Of a DNA stretch of 64,000 nt, positions 24,962-34,224 are shown in pieces. Position numbers and translations under genes: made by a program. Origin of the DNA: Dyadobacter sp. CY312 (lineage in GTDB: Bacteria; Bacteroidota; Bacteroidia; Cytophagales; Spirosomataceae); assembly GCF_021390535.1 (NCBI RefSeq), contig NZ_JAJUXG010000026.1, positions 1 through 64,000 on the forward strand. Direction: 5' to 3'. Below the pieces are notes generated by a model, which was not told where the DNA came from, made no database searches, and saw only the letters and a list, made by a program, of their open reading frames with translations. Each line of letters starts with the position of its first letter. Position 1 is the stretch's first letter.

Positions 24962-26527
24962 TTAATATTGGGTAGGGGTTTCGATCTGGTTTACCAGACT
25001 GTACTCCGTTTTATGTCTGAATATTTTTAAAGCTTCCAGAGCTCCGTGTTCTTTGATGGACTCAAGATAGACGACGACACTCTCCCCGGTTGTCCCTACT
25101 TGTGTAAGGTCCTCGCCCCAGATAAACGGATCTTTCATGATTGCATGTACCATGTCAGGAAGTGATGGTATCTGCCATTTTTGATGAAAATATGACGCTC
25201 TTGCGTCCTGGATAAGATAATATTTTCCGTTGGCGAATCCGTAGTAATTGTCTCCTCCTTTTCTTGCCGGCTTCATGTAATAGATGTAAGCTGCGAATCC
25301 GAACGTCATGAAATCAGGATTTTGACCAAACAATTTTTCATAATTCAGAAAAGTGGGCATTACCCTGGAAAGCATTTTGGCTGAAAAATTAAAATTGATA
25401 TTCAGCCATTTATGTTGGATGTAGGGATTTCTGAACCGGTCAAGAACCATCCTTCCAAAGTTGCGCGCTACTTCCTGTTCCAGGGGATAAGGTATCGCAG
25501 GAGCTATTTCATTTCCCAGCAGATTACTTAAAAATCCTGAGAAGAAAGGATCATCCATGGCTTCCACAACCGTGGTGAATCCGCATAGATGTGCAAGACC
25601 TCCGCCCAGTGTATGCGCCCCATTCAATAATCTGAGTTTGAGCTCCCGGTAAAGTTCTATATCCGGCTGAATCACGATGCCTCCTTCGCTGGCCTCTGCA
25701 AAAGAAAGAATGTTTTTCACCCTTTCGTCTCCTTCAATGGCCCAAAGATGATAGTGTTCTGCGGTGATCATCAGTTCGTCCTGAAAACCGAGTTCTTCCT
25801 CCATTTCCTTTTTGGTAACATCGTCCGGCCGACCGGGTACGATACGATCAACCAATGAGTTACAGAAAGAATTATGCTGTTCGAGCCAGTCAATGAAATT
25901 ACTTTCGAGCCCGTTTCGATGTGCGAGTTCCAGCACGATCGATTCCAGTTTGGTGCCGTTTTCGGCAATGAGTTCGGTGGGAACAACGACCACGCCATGA
26001 TCCGGACTTCCGCTGAATGCAACAAAACGAGCATAAAGAAACGCCAGGAGTTTGCCCGGAAAAGAAACCGGAGGCCACTGGTAAATGTCATCCGGAACGA
26101 GCTGAATTCCCAGTTCGGTAGTATTAGAAATCACAATACTGATGGCAGGATTACGTGCCAGATCAAGCACCAACGACCATTGTGTACGGGCAGAAAGTAC
26201 ACGACTGATTGAGGAAGAAATGATGTTTTCTTCAACCATGCGGCCTTCTTTTATTCCCCGGCTACAAATTGTATAAAGGTTGTCCTGACGATCAAATGCC
26301 TTTAAATCGCCCTCGTCCGTGGATTTAACTACCACAATACGGCCGTTGAAAATCCCTTCACGATTGGCTTTATCGACAAAGTAATCGGCCAGACCACGGA
26401 GAAATGCGCCGGTACCGAACTGAAGAATTTTTTCAGGAAGTTTGAAAATAGCATCCTGCGGAACTTCAACCGTAGGATGTCCTCTTAATTGCCGTAGGTT
26501 TTCACGAAAAAGATGGTTCATTTTCAA
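24962..26527 (-). CDS. uxaB: Tagaturonate reductase (altronate oxidoreductase)
   Basis: A 521-aa member of the mannitol dehydrogenase/UxaB family that reduces D-tagaturonate to D-altronate with NADH in galacturonate catabolism. The nucleotide-binding start is ILQFGTGAFLRGLADYFVDKAN, and VNRIVPG-like FCNSLVDRIVPGRP and LRLLNGAHTLGGGLAHLCG are family signatures. Start may be ATG 26527 or 26521. The usual partners UxaC and UxaA are not in the window. It is next to the transporter gene, matching a role in the saturated branch of uronate use. Confidence 0.92.
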   Translation of the reverse strand: MKMNHLFRENLRQLRGHPTVEVPQDAIFKLPEKILQFGTGAFLRGLADYFVDKANREGIFNGRIVVVKSTDEGDLKAFDRQDNLYTICSRGIKEGRMVEENIISSSISRVLSARTQWSLVLDLARNPAISIVISNTTELGIQLVPDDIYQWPPVSFPGKLLAFLYARFVAFSGSPDHGVVVVPTELIAENGTKLESIVLELAHRNGLESNFIDWLEQHNSFCNSLVDRIVPGRPDDVTKKEMEEELGFQDELMITAEHYHLWAIEGDERVKNILSFAEASEGGIVIQPDIELYRELKLRLLNGAHTLGGGLAHLCGFTTVVEAMDDPFFSGFLSNLLGNEIAPAIPYPLEQEVARNFGRMVLDRFRNPYIQHKWLNINFNFSAKMLSRVMPTFLNYEKLFGQNPDFMTFGFAAYIYYMKPARKGGDNYYGFANGKYYLIQDARASYFHQKWQIPSLPDMVHAIMKDPFIWGEDLTQVGTTGESVVVYLESIKEHGALEALKIFRHKTEYSLVNQIETPTQY

Positions 26528-26561
26528 GTCCGGTCAGATGGATGTAAAATTTTTCTATAAC

Positions 26562-27635
26562 TTATTTTGTTTGCCAGCCTTCGTAGGTAGCTGAAAGTAA
26601 TTTTTCCGGCCAGGTGCCATAATAGGCATAACCAACCCTGCGCTCATTCTCTATCTCACTCAAATTTTCTTTTTTGATCCCGTCGCGTCCGCAGAAAAAT
26701 GGCTTTCCAGTTTCCAGATCATAGAACCTGGCCCATATTTTCGCTCCCGGCGCAGGAACCACTACCACATCCTGTCCTTTGGGTTGTAATGGATCTTTAA
26801 TTCTTTTCGCTTGAATATCTTTAATTGTAGCGGAATTCAGCCAGGTCAAAGCACCCAACACAGCCTCTTTTATTTCCGGTGTTGGATTGGGAATTTTCAT
26901 GAGGAAGCGGGTGATGTCCACACTTTCTGCCCCGCTGAATGAAGCCAGCTCAAAAGCCCGCGCCTTTGCCGGTTGGTAGGTAACAAAATCATGTTGTGCA
27001 CACCAAACCGTTGGTTTCCCATTGATTCTGATCTGCGTTTTTAGAATACATGCAATGCCCGATTCAACTGCCTGAGCAGCCTGTTTTTTCAATTCTGTGT
27101 TGACAGGCTCAAATGCCCCTTTGCTTTCAGACACCTCTTTCAGGATCTGCAAAGCGTTGATCATGGCATTGTCGTTGTACGTAATGTGTTTACGATAGCC
27201 GCTCGTATCCGGGAAAAATTGAGGGAAACCTCCGTTTTTATATTGCATTTTAAGTAAATACCGAATCCCGGTTTCTGATGCTGCAAGGTATTTCGCATTA
27301 CCTGTTTCTTTGTATGCTTTTACAAGAAGGCGGATTTCACGGGACGTACCATGATTGTCAATGGTAGCATCCGGTTTGTTGAAACCAGCTTTTACAGCCC
27401 CGATAAATTCCTCACTCCATTTGTTGTTGTAGTCAAATGCCTTGGTGTCTATCTGCTTTGGCCAGCCTCCTGATATACGTTGTGCAAGAAGAACTTTTTC
27501 TGCGGTAGTGTCAATGTCGACAGTTGATTCAGAATGAAGCTTTGGTAAAACAGATGTTTTACCAAAGCTTTTTATAGAGAAGCTAAGACCAAATACGACT
27601 AAAATGATTACCAGAAAGTGACGCATACCTGTCAT
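26562..27635 (-). CDS. pelA: Pectate lyase, PL10 family
   Basis: A 357-aa secreted lyase with a hydrophobic leader to about residue 25. PL10 signatures are RISGGWPKQID, TIDNHGTSREI, YKNGGFPQFFPD, TYNDNAMINAL, WCAQHDFVTYQPAKARAFE and FCGRDGIKK. It cleaves polygalacturonate by beta-elimination and leaves unsaturated ends, which feed the GH105 and KdgF/KduI steps encoded around it. It starts 9 nt after the stop of the upstream GH105 gene, so they are one transcript. ATG 27635 is annotated; ATG 27626 (MRHFLV) would also give a good signal peptide. Confidence 0.92.
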   Translation of the reverse strand: MTGMRHFLVIILVVFGLSFSIKSFGKTSVLPKLHSESTVDIDTTAEKVLLAQRISGGWPKQIDTKAFDYNNKWSEEFIGAVKAGFNKPDATIDNHGTSREIRLLVKAYKETGNAKYLAASETGIRYLLKMQYKNGGFPQFFPDTSGYRKHITYNDNAMINALQILKEVSESKGAFEPVNTELKKQAAQAVESGIACILKTQIRINGKPTVWCAQHDFVTYQPAKARAFELASFSGAESVDITRFLMKIPNPTPEIKEAVLGALTWLNSATIKDIQAKRIKDPLQPKGQDVVVVPAPGAKIWARFYDLETGKPFFCGRDGIKKENLSEIENERRVGYAYYGTWPEKLLSATYEGWQTK

Positions 27636-27644
27636 TGGGTTTCC

Positions 27645-29576
27645 TTATTTAGCCTGTTTCAACAACCATTGGGCAAGATCTTTCCCTGCTTCAAAGTTCT
27701 CAAAGCTGGTATCGATTCTTCTTCCGTCGGTATACTCATTGTAAAGCCATGGATCACCAACGGCGAACACAGTTCCTTTGCCATATTTAGAAATACCAAA
27801 TATGATATCACCATCGTCTGTAAGTCCGGATTTTGCAGGACCTGTTAAGGCCAGCGGAGACAGCTCCTTGATGTAAATTTTAGAGGTGTTCTTGAAAATC
27901 GGGTCACCTGCCGGAATGTTCAGTTTTCCCTGTTCAAACTGCAAACCCTGCACCATGTTACGGTTTTTACTGGTAAACTGAATGCCAAAAACCTTTGCAA
28001 GCTGATTGAAATGAGGAATTTCGCAGTTAGCCGTATCATTGGCCATCAGTACAAGTACACCTCCTGCTTTTACCCATTTTTCGATCGCGGCAATATCCTT
28101 TGCTTCAACGAAGTTCGGTGCAGCAGTCTCCTTTTTTGTATCCGGGTCAACGATGATATATACACCCACACCTTTCAGATTTTCCGCAGTAGGAGCGGTA
28201 GGAATGGATACGGTTTCTGCACCAAGTTCACGGAATGTATTGCCCCAAAGCCAGAAGCCAGAATGCGCCCGGTCTTCCCAGGTATAGTGAAACTGCTCCT
28301 GTTTTCCATTCAGATCTTTTCTGAACTCACGGTTGAAATGATAATCCAGACCTACTTTTTTGCCTTTTCCAACTGTATTTTCTGCTGCAATCTCCATTTC
28401 CACAGCGGCGAAAATAAATGGTCCTATTCCTTTCAGGTCATTTTTACGGATGGGCTCGCTCAGGTAGTATTCATAACTTCCGTCACGATAAGGGGATCCT
28501 CCAAGACCTCCAACGCTCACCGTTTTATTCAGGCTCAACAAACCATCAGATTCTACTTCTACGAAGTTTTTAATAATTCCGTCGAATCCTTTTTTCGCAC
28601 TTGTTGCATAGGTTGCCGGAATGTAACCCAAACGTGAAGCTTTTGCCAATGCATATACGAACATACAGGATGCTGATGCTTCCAGGTAATTGCCCTCACG
28701 TGTTCCCTGGTCAACGATCTGATACCAAACGCCAGACTTCTTGTCCTGATATTTTGTCAGAACCGGAGCAAGTCTTTGAATGTAGCTGATCAGTTGTGCC
28801 CTTTTAGGGTGGTTTTCAGGGAAATAATCCAGCACCTCTACAATGGCAACGGCGTACCAGCCAATGGCTCGTGCCCAGAAATGTGGTGAACGACCAGTTT
28901 TTTTATCTGCCCACTGCTGCTCGCGGCTTTCGTCATAAGCGTGGTAAACCAGTCCTGTTTTTTCATCAACGGCGTATTTTTCAATCAGTTCAAATTGTTT
29001 AGCGATGTCGTCGAAATGTTCAGGATGATCGAAAATTTTGCTGTATTCTGCTGCAAATGGCTCGCCCATAAACAGCCCGTCTAGCCACATTTGGTTTGGG
29101 TAACGTTTTTTGTGCCAATATCCGCCTTCTTTGGTGCGCGGCTGCTCTTCAAGTTGTTTCCAGAGTAGGTCTGCCGCTTTTTTGTATTTTTCCTTACCTG
29201 GCATGGTTTGCTGGTAAAGTGTAAGTAATGCACGTCCGGTTGGGATGTTGTCGATGTTGTAATCCGCAAATTTATAGGTGCGAATGCTACCGTCTTCCTT
29301 TACGTACTGGTCAATATCTTTTCGGATGTAATCAAAATATTTCCCTTCACCTGTGCGGTACCACACTTTTTCAATTGCTTTCAACATCAGCCCCTGCTCG
29401 TAATCCCACCTAGCGTAAGTATTTTTTCCAACCAGAATGGAGTCTTTATGACGGGCAATGAATGAGTCTGTCATCCTCCTGGACCAGGGTGCATCCTGGG
29501 AGAATGTGGCTGTTGTGATGAATATCAGCAGGAGAGAAGAGAGCCAGGTTTTGAGTCGTAAGCGGTTATTATTCAT
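27645..29576 (-). CDS. GH105 unsaturated uronyl hydrolase fused to a C-terminal DUF4350/GATase-like domain
   Basis: A 643-aa secreted protein (signal peptide to about TFSQ). Residues about 30-390 form a GH105 barrel: NQMWLDGLFMGEPF with the catalytic Asp, SPHFWARAIGWYAVAIVEVLDYFP, and GVWYQIVDQGTREGNYLEASAS. Residues about 400-640 are a separate alpha/beta domain with VGVYIIVDPDTKKE, WVKAGGVLVLMANDTANCE and GKGTVFAVGDPWLYNEY, like the DUF4350/glutamine-amidotransferase-like fold. The extra domain is found in some Bacteroidetes GH105 proteins, and its job is unknown. Cleavage of unsaturated ends from lyase products is the expected activity. Confidence 0.9.
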   Translation of the reverse strand: MNNNRLRLKTWLSSLLLIFITTATFSQDAPWSRRMTDSFIARHKDSILVGKNTYARWDYEQGLMLKAIEKVWYRTGEGKYFDYIRKDIDQYVKEDGSIRTYKFADYNIDNIPTGRALLTLYQQTMPGKEKYKKAADLLWKQLEEQPRTKEGGYWHKKRYPNQMWLDGLFMGEPFAAEYSKIFDHPEHFDDIAKQFELIEKYAVDEKTGLVYHAYDESREQQWADKKTGRSPHFWARAIGWYAVAIVEVLDYFPENHPKRAQLISYIQRLAPVLTKYQDKKSGVWYQIVDQGTREGNYLEASASCMFVYALAKASRLGYIPATYATSAKKGFDGIIKNFVEVESDGLLSLNKTVSVGGLGGSPYRDGSYEYYLSEPIRKNDLKGIGPFIFAAVEMEIAAENTVGKGKKVGLDYHFNREFRKDLNGKQEQFHYTWEDRAHSGFWLWGNTFRELGAETVSIPTAPTAENLKGVGVYIIVDPDTKKETAAPNFVEAKDIAAIEKWVKAGGVLVLMANDTANCEIPHFNQLAKVFGIQFTSKNRNMVQGLQFEQGKLNIPAGDPIFKNTSKIYIKELSPLALTGPAKSGLTDDGDIIFGISKYGKGTVFAVGDPWLYNEYTDGRRIDTSFENFEAGKDLAQWLLKQAK

Positions 29577-29641
29577 TGTTTTTTCTAAAAAGTAATTCCT
29601 TTATTTTGAGCTGAGGCATCTTTGTGAACCACTGCTTTTGT

Positions 29642-29986
29642 TCATTTGACAAAATCTTCACGCATAGGTGTGAAGACATCAATCAGCACACCCGCTTCCA
29701 GGCACAATGCGCCATGAACTACATTTGGCGGGATGTAATAACCGTCTCCGGTTTTAAGTACACCCACTTTATCCCCGATTGTCATCTCAAAAACGCCGCT
29801 TTCAACATAGCTCATTTGTGTGTGATAGTGACTGTGTAATGCACCAATGCCGCCGGTTTCAAAAGCTACTTTTACCATCATCACGTTCTCGTCATAAGAC
29901 ATGATTTTACGTTTTACACCGCCGCCAAGCTCTTCCCAGGGGATGTCGCTGTCGTTGATGAATTGATTTTCTTTTATTTCTAACAT
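29642..29986 (-). CDS. kdgF: Cupin, KdgF-type unsaturated uronate processing protein
   Basis: A 114-aa single-domain cupin. The metal site is in GGIGALHSHYHTQMSYVESGVFEM (His/His, Gln and later His in YIPPNVVHGALC), and the opening ELGGGVKRKIMSYDENVMMVKV is typical of KdgF. KdgF converts 4,5-unsaturated galacturonate to the linear 5-keto-4-deoxyuronate used by KduI. It is first in the leftward run kdgF-GH105-PL10-uxaB-exuT, 65 nt before the GH105 gene. Repeats lie upstream of it (30030-30231). Confidence 0.88.
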   Translation of the reverse strand: MLEIKENQFINDSDIPWEELGGGVKRKIMSYDENVMMVKVAFETGGIGALHSHYHTQMSYVESGVFEMTIGDKVGVLKTGDGYYIPPNVVHGALCLEAGVLIDVFTPMREDFVK

Positions 29987-30029
29987 ATTATAGTTTTTTT
30001 GAAGAACTAGATTGATTAATCGTGGATGC

Positions 30030-30231
30030 TGTCACACTGAGCGGAGTCGAAGTGTTAGCCATAACGCTTCAATTGGTACACTGAACAGGTTGGCATTAGT
30101 TAATTAACGTCAAGTGATTAGCACCAACTTGTTTTACACTTCGACTCCGCCATTAATGACGATTTTTGTAAGTTTTGATTATTAATAATTTAAACTTGGT
30201 TGCTCGCACTTCGACTCCGCTCAGTGTGACA
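30030..30231. repeat. Three copies of a GAGCGGAGTCGAAGTG repeat, two forming a 25-nt perfect inverted pair
   Basis: The 25 nt at 30030-30054 (starting TGTCACACTGAGCGG) are the exact reverse complement of 30207-30231. A partial third copy, CACTTCGACTCCGC, is at 30137-30150. This is a dispersed repeat of a kind widespread in bacterial intergenic DNA. It fills most of the 356-nt gap between kdgF (start 29986) and the end of the CE12-GH28 gene (30343), in which I see no gene. Confidence 0.75.
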
Positions 30232-30342
30232 AGCATTTTAGCGTCATCGCACCAGGGATCCGGTCATATTGTTTTTTATAAAATAAAGTTATCCCTCAGT
30301 CTGACCGGCTCTTCGCAGATTCTTATGAAGATTATAACCTTC

Positions 30343-32679
30343 TCAATTCCTGCTAAAAACCTTTTCACTTGCATTACCACCAAACTGAACTGCTTTCTTG
30401 GCTTTCTTCTCATCTGTATTGATCAGCTTGATGGACTTGGAACGATCGCCTGTAACATTTAGCAGCAGATCCCGTCCTTCCGAATATTTAATGCCATCCA
30501 TTGTCACTTTTGAGCTGTTCTGAATCTGCATGACCGTTTTGTCTTTTGTAAAAAACGATACATTTTTCAGGTTGATGTTTTCACCTTCGATGCACACAAA
30601 ACCTTTATTACTTTGTAACACAGCATTTTCAATGTTGATATTTTTGATGCTCATTTCCGGTAAGCCGCGAACCATGATGCCCGTTTCTGCTCCTTTGCAC
30701 ACGACATTACGGATGTGGAAATTTTGGAATTGCGGTGTTCCATCATTAACAGGCTCGGATTTCATCACCGGCAGTTCGTTCTTCTCGCCAGGTTGAGGAA
30801 CAGGATCTTTGGCCATGTAGTACATGTCAAACAGGATGGCTTCACCCGGAATGTTGGTCATGTTTACGTCAGAAACAAAAATATTCTCCACTACGCCACC
30901 ACGGCCACGTGCTGTTTTGAAGCGTAAACCCACATCCGTTCCAAGGAAATTACAGTTGGTGATGAAAATGTTTTTAACACCACCCGACATTTCACTTCCA
31001 ATAACAAATCCACCATGACCATGGAAAACGGTTGAATTTTGCACAATGATGTTTTCAGTCGGTACGCCACGTTTCCGACCTTCTTCATCTCTCCCCGATT
31101 TAATACAAATGCCATCGTCGCCCACGTCAAATGTACAATTATCGATCACTCCAAACCGGCAAGATTCCAGATCCACACCGTCGCCATTTTGGGCATACCA
31201 TGGATTACGAACCGTCAGATTTGTCAATGTAATATGTTCGCAGAGCATGGGGTGAATGTTCCAGGCAGGGGAGTTCTGGAAGGTTACGCCATCCAGAAGT
31301 ATTTTTTTACAGTTGGTAAACCGAACCATATTCGGGCGAAGGAAATCCTTGAATTCAGCCACGTTACTTTCGTTGTATCCCGCAGCAATGTTGCCGGCTC
31401 CTTTTGTATTGTTACCAAGGAATGATTTTTCGGTTGGGTACCAGATCCGCTGGTCTTTATCCAACACACCGCCTGATGCCACAAGCTTTTTCCATTGTCC
31501 GTCTGTCAGTTTATCTTTTTTAACAGAACGCCAAACCTGACCCGCGCCATCCACAATTCCGCCACCTGTAATGGCGATGTTGGTAACACCAGTTGCACTG
31601 ATCGGCGACTGACAACGTACAGCGTCTAATCCTTCCCAGCTCGTTTTTACCACCGGATAATCGTCATAGTTGTCGCTAAACTGCAACAATGCACCTTTTG
31701 AAATATGCAGGTTTACATTGCTTTTGAGCACAATTGGTCCGCTTAACCAAAAGCCGTCAGGTATGAGAACCGTACCGCCGCCTTTGGCAGAGCAGGCGTC
31801 GATTGCTTTGTTTATTGCAGGTGAATTCAATTGGACTCCATCACTTTTGGCTCCGTAGCTGAGGATGTTAAATGTATCTTTTTTGAATACCGGAACAAGA
31901 ACTTTTGGTAACTCATATACATACTTGTCCGTAGTGCCGAAATGTTTGAGTGATTTGGCAAGATCAGGAATCTGGTTTTTAATACCTTCGGCAACAATGC
32001 TCGCCATTACAGCCGCGCCATAAACAGAAAAGTGTGTATCGTCAATCAAACCTTTTGGAGTCCGGGAGAAGATCCCGGCATCGAGGTGCATAAATAATTC
32101 TTTTGAAGCATCCGGTCCCATTGTTTTGATCACCTCGCCACTTTTGGCATGCAAGTCGATCAAAGGCACTTTCAGTTCAGCTGCAACGGCCTTTACTGCC
32201 GCGGGATATTCGCCGTGCGTATCAAAAAACACACCTTTTTCGTCGAACCTTCTGCGCATTACCGGCGTGATGAGAACCGCTTTGCCACCTTTTGCCTGTG
32301 TTTCTTTCACGAACCGGATCAGATTTTTACGGTACTCGCCATTTGGAGCAGTAAACCGACTTGTGTCCTTGTCTTTCTGGTCATTGTGTCCAAATTGTAT
32401 AAACACCCAGTCGCCTGGTTTTAAATCCTGTAAAACTGCTTTCCAGCGTCCTTCCGTAATAAAGCTTTTGGAACTTCTTCCATTCTGAGCATGATTCTGA
32501 ACGCTTACATTTTCTGACACGAAATAATCCTGCAATACCATTCCCCAACCCGTTTCAGGTGCATCACCCGGTTTTTTGGTAGACAATGTTGAATCGCCAA
32601 TAAGAAAAACCTGTACTTGTTTTTCGGCAGGACGAAATGCGAAGAGAATGACGAGGGAAAAGAGAAACAATTTTTTCAT
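30343..32679 (-). CDS. CE12 acetylesterase - GH28 polygalacturonase fusion protein
   Basis: A 778-aa secreted bifunctional enzyme. After a short leader, residues about 22-255 form a CE12 SGNH esterase (GDS at 28-30, FGHNDQKDKD, catalytic DDTHFSVYGA). Residues about 270-770 form a GH28 beta-helix: NGDGVDLES, VGDDGICIKSGRDE with catalytic Asp residues, HGHGGFVIGSEM and the substrate-binding FKTARGRGG. GH28 hydrolyses polygalacturonate or rhamnogalacturonan, while CE12 removes acetyl groups first, so both steps are in one chain. The promoter region carries the LacI-type operator shared with kduD. The GH28 subtype (galacturonase or rhamnogalacturonase) is not decided. Confidence 0.93.
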   Translation of the reverse strand: MKKLFLFSLVILFAFRPAEKQVQVFLIGDSTLSTKKPGDAPETGWGMVLQDYFVSENVSVQNHAQNGRSSKSFITEGRWKAVLQDLKPGDWVFIQFGHNDQKDKDTSRFTAPNGEYRKNLIRFVKETQAKGGKAVLITPVMRRRFDEKGVFFDTHGEYPAAVKAVAAELKVPLIDLHAKSGEVIKTMGPDASKELFMHLDAGIFSRTPKGLIDDTHFSVYGAAVMASIVAEGIKNQIPDLAKSLKHFGTTDKYVYELPKVLVPVFKKDTFNILSYGAKSDGVQLNSPAINKAIDACSAKGGGTVLIPDGFWLSGPIVLKSNVNLHISKGALLQFSDNYDDYPVVKTSWEGLDAVRCQSPISATGVTNIAITGGGIVDGAGQVWRSVKKDKLTDGQWKKLVASGGVLDKDQRIWYPTEKSFLGNNTKGAGNIAAGYNESNVAEFKDFLRPNMVRFTNCKKILLDGVTFQNSPAWNIHPMLCEHITLTNLTVRNPWYAQNGDGVDLESCRFGVIDNCTFDVGDDGICIKSGRDEEGRKRGVPTENIIVQNSTVFHGHGGFVIGSEMSGGVKNIFITNCNFLGTDVGLRFKTARGRGGVVENIFVSDVNMTNIPGEAILFDMYYMAKDPVPQPGEKNELPVMKSEPVNDGTPQFQNFHIRNVVCKGAETGIMVRGLPEMSIKNINIENAVLQSNKGFVCIEGENINLKNVSFFTKDKTVMQIQNSSKVTMDGIKYSEGRDLLLNVTGDRSKSIKLINTDEKKAKKAVQFGGNASEKVFSRN

Positions 32680-32765
32680 GCAATTGACTTATTTCAATAT
32701 GAGAAAGTGAATCATCCAACATGTACGTCAGGTGAGTAAGACGAGTTTAGGTCTATTAATTATAA

Positions 32766-32820
32766 TTATCAAATATTAAATTGTGTTTAATTGCGCAATC
32801 GTTGTCGGGAACGTTGCCAG
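32766..32820 (-). promoter_or_regulatory. Pectin-regulon promoter module upstream of the CE12-GH28 gene
   Basis: Read on the minus strand it contains GGCAACGTTCCCGACAACG (32800-32818), then TGCGCAATTAAA, CAATTT and TATTTGAT. A near-copy with the same spacing (32 nt between the ATCAAA and CGTT landmarks) lies upstream of kduD. The AACGTT centre fits a LacI/GalR-family operator. TATTTG could be a -7 box or TTTG a -33 box; I cannot decide. The rest of 32680-33003 has no gene. Confidence 0.75.
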
Positions 32821-33003
32821 AGGGCGGGCATCAAGGTAAATAGTGTCGTAGGGGATAAATTTAGAGCAATAGAACGCATTTGATCCACTGTGTTTTTCAA
32901 AAGTAGTTTTCATTAGTTTTGGTATTATCCTTATACGCAATAGAATTCGCAGTTGAAAGGAGAACGGCTTTTTTGCCTAAAAATGATTATCCATAGCTTT
33001 ACT

Positions 33004-34167
33004 ATGATGAAAATCGCAATCGTTACGATTTTACTTTTTACTAGCTTATCTGCATCAGCACAAGTTGCATTGTCCGATTCCGCTGAGGTTTCTATTATTA
33101 CCTGTGGGCCTTATCAGGAAGAGGTGTATTCTGCTTTCGGGCACACAGCTATCCGAATTTATGATCCCCTGAATGGTATGGATCTGGCTTTCAATTATGG
33201 AACCTTTGTTTTTAACTCGGCTTTTTACCTGAATTTTCTCAAAGGAGATCTGCTTTATAAACTTGGAGTATCCTCATATGCGCCTTTTAGAGATTCTTAT
33301 ATTTCAGAGGAGAGATTTGTTCATGAACAGGTTCTGAACTTCAACAGAAATCAAAAACAGGAGATTTACAATCACCTGCACAAGAATGCTCAGCCAGAAA
33401 ACGCTACATACAGATATGATTATTTTTACAATAACTGCTCGATCAAAGTAAGAGACTTATTTATTGAATTGTTTGGGCAGAATTTAAAGTTTAACAATTC
33501 GTATTTGAAAGGTGGTTTCACCATTCGTGATCTGACCAGAATGTATCTGCAACAACAGCCTTGGGGAGAGTTGGGTATTGAGGTGTGTTTGGGATTGCCA
33601 ATGGATAAACAACTTTCTCCGTTTGAATACATGTTTCTTCCTGATTATACCGAAAGGGGTTTTGATCATGCCACCCTTAATGGCGCACCTATTGTAAAAA
33701 GGAAAAATATTGTTTTTGAACCAGATCAAAAAAATAGTGCCATTTCAATTTTTCATCCTGCTATTGTGTTTTTCCTCTTTCTGGTTGGAGTTATTTTTAT
33801 TTCTTTAAAAGATTGGAGGTGGCGGAAAATTACGAAATGGTTCGATGTGAGCATTTTTTTGATCATCGGTTTTATTGGTTTGCTCTTATTTGCACTTTGG
33901 GCTTTTACCGCTCACGAAGCTGCTGCTAAAAATTTCAACTTGTTGTGGGCAATTCCGTTTCACGTTATAGCTGCTCTAATCCTGATCAGCAGAAAGTACG
34001 CATACACTCTCGCCGGATATTTCAAAGTGGTCTGGATTTTATCAATTATAACGTTGTTGCTTTGGTTTTTTATCCCTCAGAAACTTAACGTCTGCCTGAT
34101 CCCATTAGTGATTGCATTGGGAATCCGTGCATTTTTGATCTCTCGTTTGTTGGTGAAGGACAGGTAG
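33004..34167 (+). CDS. DUF4105 (Lnb-type N-terminal periplasmic) membrane protein
   Basis: A protein of about 387 aa (ATG 33004 or 33007; an earlier in-frame TTG at 32953 lacks support). A signal peptide (MKIAIVTILLFTSLSASAQ) leads to a domain with ITCGPYQEEVYSAFGHTAIRIYD, FNYGTFVF, YDYFYNNCSIKVRD (catalytic-like Asn/Cys) and PDYTERG, matching DUF4105. Four hydrophobic segments fill the last third (from about 255). The FGH...NNC pattern recalls NlpC/P60-like thiol enzymes, but the function is not established. It is divergent from the GH28 gene and starts the stretch that splits the pectin region. Confidence 0.85.
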   Translation: MMKIAIVTILLFTSLSASAQVALSDSAEVSIITCGPYQEEVYSAFGHTAIRIYDPLNGMDLAFNYGTFVFNSAFYLNFLKGDLLYKLGVSSYAPFRDSYISEERFVHEQVLNFNRNQKQEIYNHLHKNAQPENATYRYDYFYNNCSIKVRDLFIELFGQNLKFNNSYLKGGFTIRDLTRMYLQQQPWGELGIEVCLGLPMDKQLSPFEYMFLPDYTERGFDHATLNGAPIVKRKNIVFEPDQKNSAISIFHPAIVFFLFLVGVIFISLKDWRWRKITKWFDVSIFLIIGFIGLLLFALWAFTAHEAAAKNFNLLWAIPFHVIAALILISRKYAYTLAGYFKVVWILSIITLLLWFFIPQKLNVCLIPLVIALGIRAFLISRLLVKDR

Positions 34168-34224
34168 ATGCCAGAAAAACTGGAATTAACAGGGAATTTT
34201 ATGCATCGCCTGGAGGTGTTTTTT

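Noticed and set aside
28011..28637. 208-aa frame antisense to the GH105 fusion gene
   Set aside because: It is a long shadow frame inside a well-supported gene, with Cys/Phe-rich composition typical of antisense reading.
32953..33003. Upstream TTG start for the DUF4105 gene
   Set aside because: It would add residues before a good signal peptide; ATG 33004/33007 gives a normal leader.
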